The position numbers and the translations under genes were made by a program. A DNA stretch of 6,180 nt. Origin: Clostridia bacterium (lineage in GTDB: Bacteria; Bacillota; Clostridia; Oscillospirales; CAG-272). This document shows, piece by piece, positions 5,377 to 6,180 of this stretch (its first letter is position 1; every line of letters starts with the position of its first letter). Where the stretch lies: positions 1 through 6,180 of the forward strand of contig JAGAFQ010000075.1 of assembly GCA_017612495.1 (NCBI GenBank), written 5' to 3'. Under the pieces are notes generated by a model, which did not search any database, was not told where the DNA came from, and saw only the letters and a program-made list of their open reading frames with translations.

Positions 5377-6044
5377 AGCCCATCGCGCACATATACACCG
5401 ATTTCCCCGAAAAATTCGGCGTTCCGCGCCAAAGCCGAAGAGTTCCCTCCCTCGAGGGCAAAATCGTCTTTGAGCCCGAATTTCGCACGCCCGACGCCAT
5501 ACGCGGGATCGAGGATTTTTCTCATCTTTGGCTCATTTTCGATTTTTCTCTTGCCCACCGTGAAAAATTTTCGCCCACCGTGCGCCCTCCGCGCCTCGGC
5601 GGAAATACGCACGTCGGCGTTTTCGCCTCGCGCTCACCTTACAGGCCGAACTCCATAGGGCTTTCGTCAGTCGAGCTTATTCGTGTCGCGCACGACGAAA
5701 GATCGGGCGATTATCTTATAGTCGGCGGAGCCGACTTGGTAGACGGCACGCCCATTTACGATATAAAGCCGTATATCCCCTTTACCGACTGCATCGAAAA
5801 CGCAAAGGGCGGCTATGCCGATATTCACGCGCGCCACTCGCTGAAAGTCGAAATCGACAAGAACTTTTCAGACCTCTTTCCGAAAGAAAAACTCTCCGCC
5901 CTTTTGGGCGTTTTGGCGGATGACCCGAGAGTATCTTATAAGGAAGACGAAAATTACGAATACGGTATGTCCTTTGCAGGCTACACGGTAAAATTCAAGG
6001 TGAAAAATGATATTTTGACCGTTTGTGATCTTTCACGGCAATAA
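5367..6044 (+). CDS. trmO: tRNA (N6-threonylcarbamoyladenosine37-N6)-methyltransferase
   Basis: This 225-residue protein is TrmO (formerly YaeB/TsaA), which uses S-adenosylmethionine to methylate t6A37 of certain tRNAs to m6t6A, fine-tuning decoding by tRNA-Thr. It has the unusual all-beta TrmO fold. Diagnostic segments are FGVPRQS (17-23), FSHLWLIFDF (51-60), VRPPRLGGN (72-80), the long GVFASRSPYRPNSIGLS (84-100) and GTPIYDIKPYIPFTD (127-141). The C-terminal substrate region contains DPR (186-188). Length is close to the ~235 residues of the E. coli enzyme, so the gene is complete. The start at 5367 lies inside the end of the acyltransferase gene, with AGGGGA (5351-5356) 10 nt upstream. The overlap suggests translational coupling, but no functional link between the two proteins is evident. 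Confidence 0.95.
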   Translation: MEIKPIAHIYTDFPEKFGVPRQSRRVPSLEGKIVFEPEFRTPDAIRGIEDFSHLWLIFDFSLAHREKFSPTVRPPRLGGNTHVGVFASRSPYRPNSIGLSSVELIRVAHDERSGDYLIVGGADLVDGTPIYDIKPYIPFTDCIENAKGGYADIHARHSLKVEIDKNFSDLFPKEKLSALLGVLADDPRVSYKEDENYEYGMSFAGYTVKFKVKNDILTVCDLSRQ

Positions 6045-6046
6045 AA

Positions 6047-6080
6047 GGGGGTGTTAAAAAACTCGTTTTTTAACACCCCC
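6047..6080 (-). terminator. Strong perfect hairpin, probable leftward terminator
   Basis: GGGGGTGTTAAAAAA (6047-6061) pairs perfectly with TTTTTTAACACCCCC (6066-6080) around a CTCG loop. Read on the minus strand the stem is followed by TTTTATT, as in an intrinsic terminator; read on the plus strand it is followed by TCGCGG with no U-tract. It may therefore mainly stop a leftward gene beyond the right edge, while also capping the trmO mRNA, whose stop codon is 2 nt away. Confidence 0.6.
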
Positions 6081-6120
6081 TCGCGGTTTCGGCGGTCGGG
6101 TGCCGCCGAAATCGCCGCGA
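6081..6120. repeat. GC-rich inverted repeat beside the trmO terminator
   Basis: TCGCGG plus TTTCGGCGG (6081-6095) pairs with CCGCCGAAA (6103-6111) and CCGCGA (6115-6120), with a 7-nt loop and a 3-nt bulge TCG. It abuts the preceding hairpin directly. No U-tract follows on the plus strand. The rest of the window, to 6180, holds a further weak inverted repeat, GTTTTTGC/GCAAAAAC (6130-6137 with 6169-6176), and no supported gene. Confidence 0.55.
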
Positions 6121-6180
6121 CATTTGACGGTTTTTGCCTTAAAAACACCCGATTTGCTCTTTTTCAAAGCAAAAACGGCG

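Noticed and set aside
6054..6179. Open minus-strand frame of about 41 codons running off the right edge
   Set aside because: It reads straight through two strong hairpins and its predicted sequence is biased to Lys, Pro and Gly. Without sequence beyond 6180 it cannot be supported as the end of a gene.

Overview
The window looks like chromosomal DNA of a Gram-positive, clostridia-like Firmicute, probably a gut-type lineage. Both inferred RNA regulators are T-box leaders, which are typical of Firmicutes. Promoters are sigma-A type with TTGACA/TATAAT-like elements, Shine-Dalgarno sites are purine-rich, and a DUF896/YnzC-type protein is present. No lineage more precise than this can be read from the sequence alone. 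There is no tRNA, rRNA, CRISPR array, transposase or phage gene.

Layout, left to right. (1) Minus strand, 8-1641: a tryptophan synthase beta-chain gene (trpB). Its long leader holds a promoter, a complete T-box riboswitch with a UGG (Trp) specifier, an intrinsic terminator, and then an unexpected 19-codon ORF with its own ribosome binding site. (2) Plus strand, 1653-2360: a HAD-family phosphatase, divergent from trpB, with its own extended -10 promoter. (3) Plus strand, 2370-4158: a second T-box leader (probable Ser specifier UCC), then serS and a small DUF896 protein gene 5 nt downstream. (4) 4159-4329: a gene-free stretch with overlapping inverted repeats and degenerate AATGAAG repeats. (5) Plus strand, 4330-6044: a multi-pass acyltransferase-3 membrane protein overlapping by 10 nt with trmO, the m6t6A37 tRNA methyltransferase. 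(6) 6045-6180: two large hairpins and no supported gene. The first hairpin is better arranged to terminate leftward transcription.

How the genes work together: the theme is amino-acid supply and translation. Uncharged tRNA-Trp should raise trpB expression, and uncharged tRNA-Ser should raise serS and its small partner gene. TrmO finishes the t6A modification of tRNA. The HAD phosphatase and the membrane acyltransferase have no evident link to this theme. No wholly new system is evident. The least ordinary items are the non-consensus Trp T-box antiterminator, the small aromatic-rich ORF between it and trpB, and the structured repeat region at 4170-4315.
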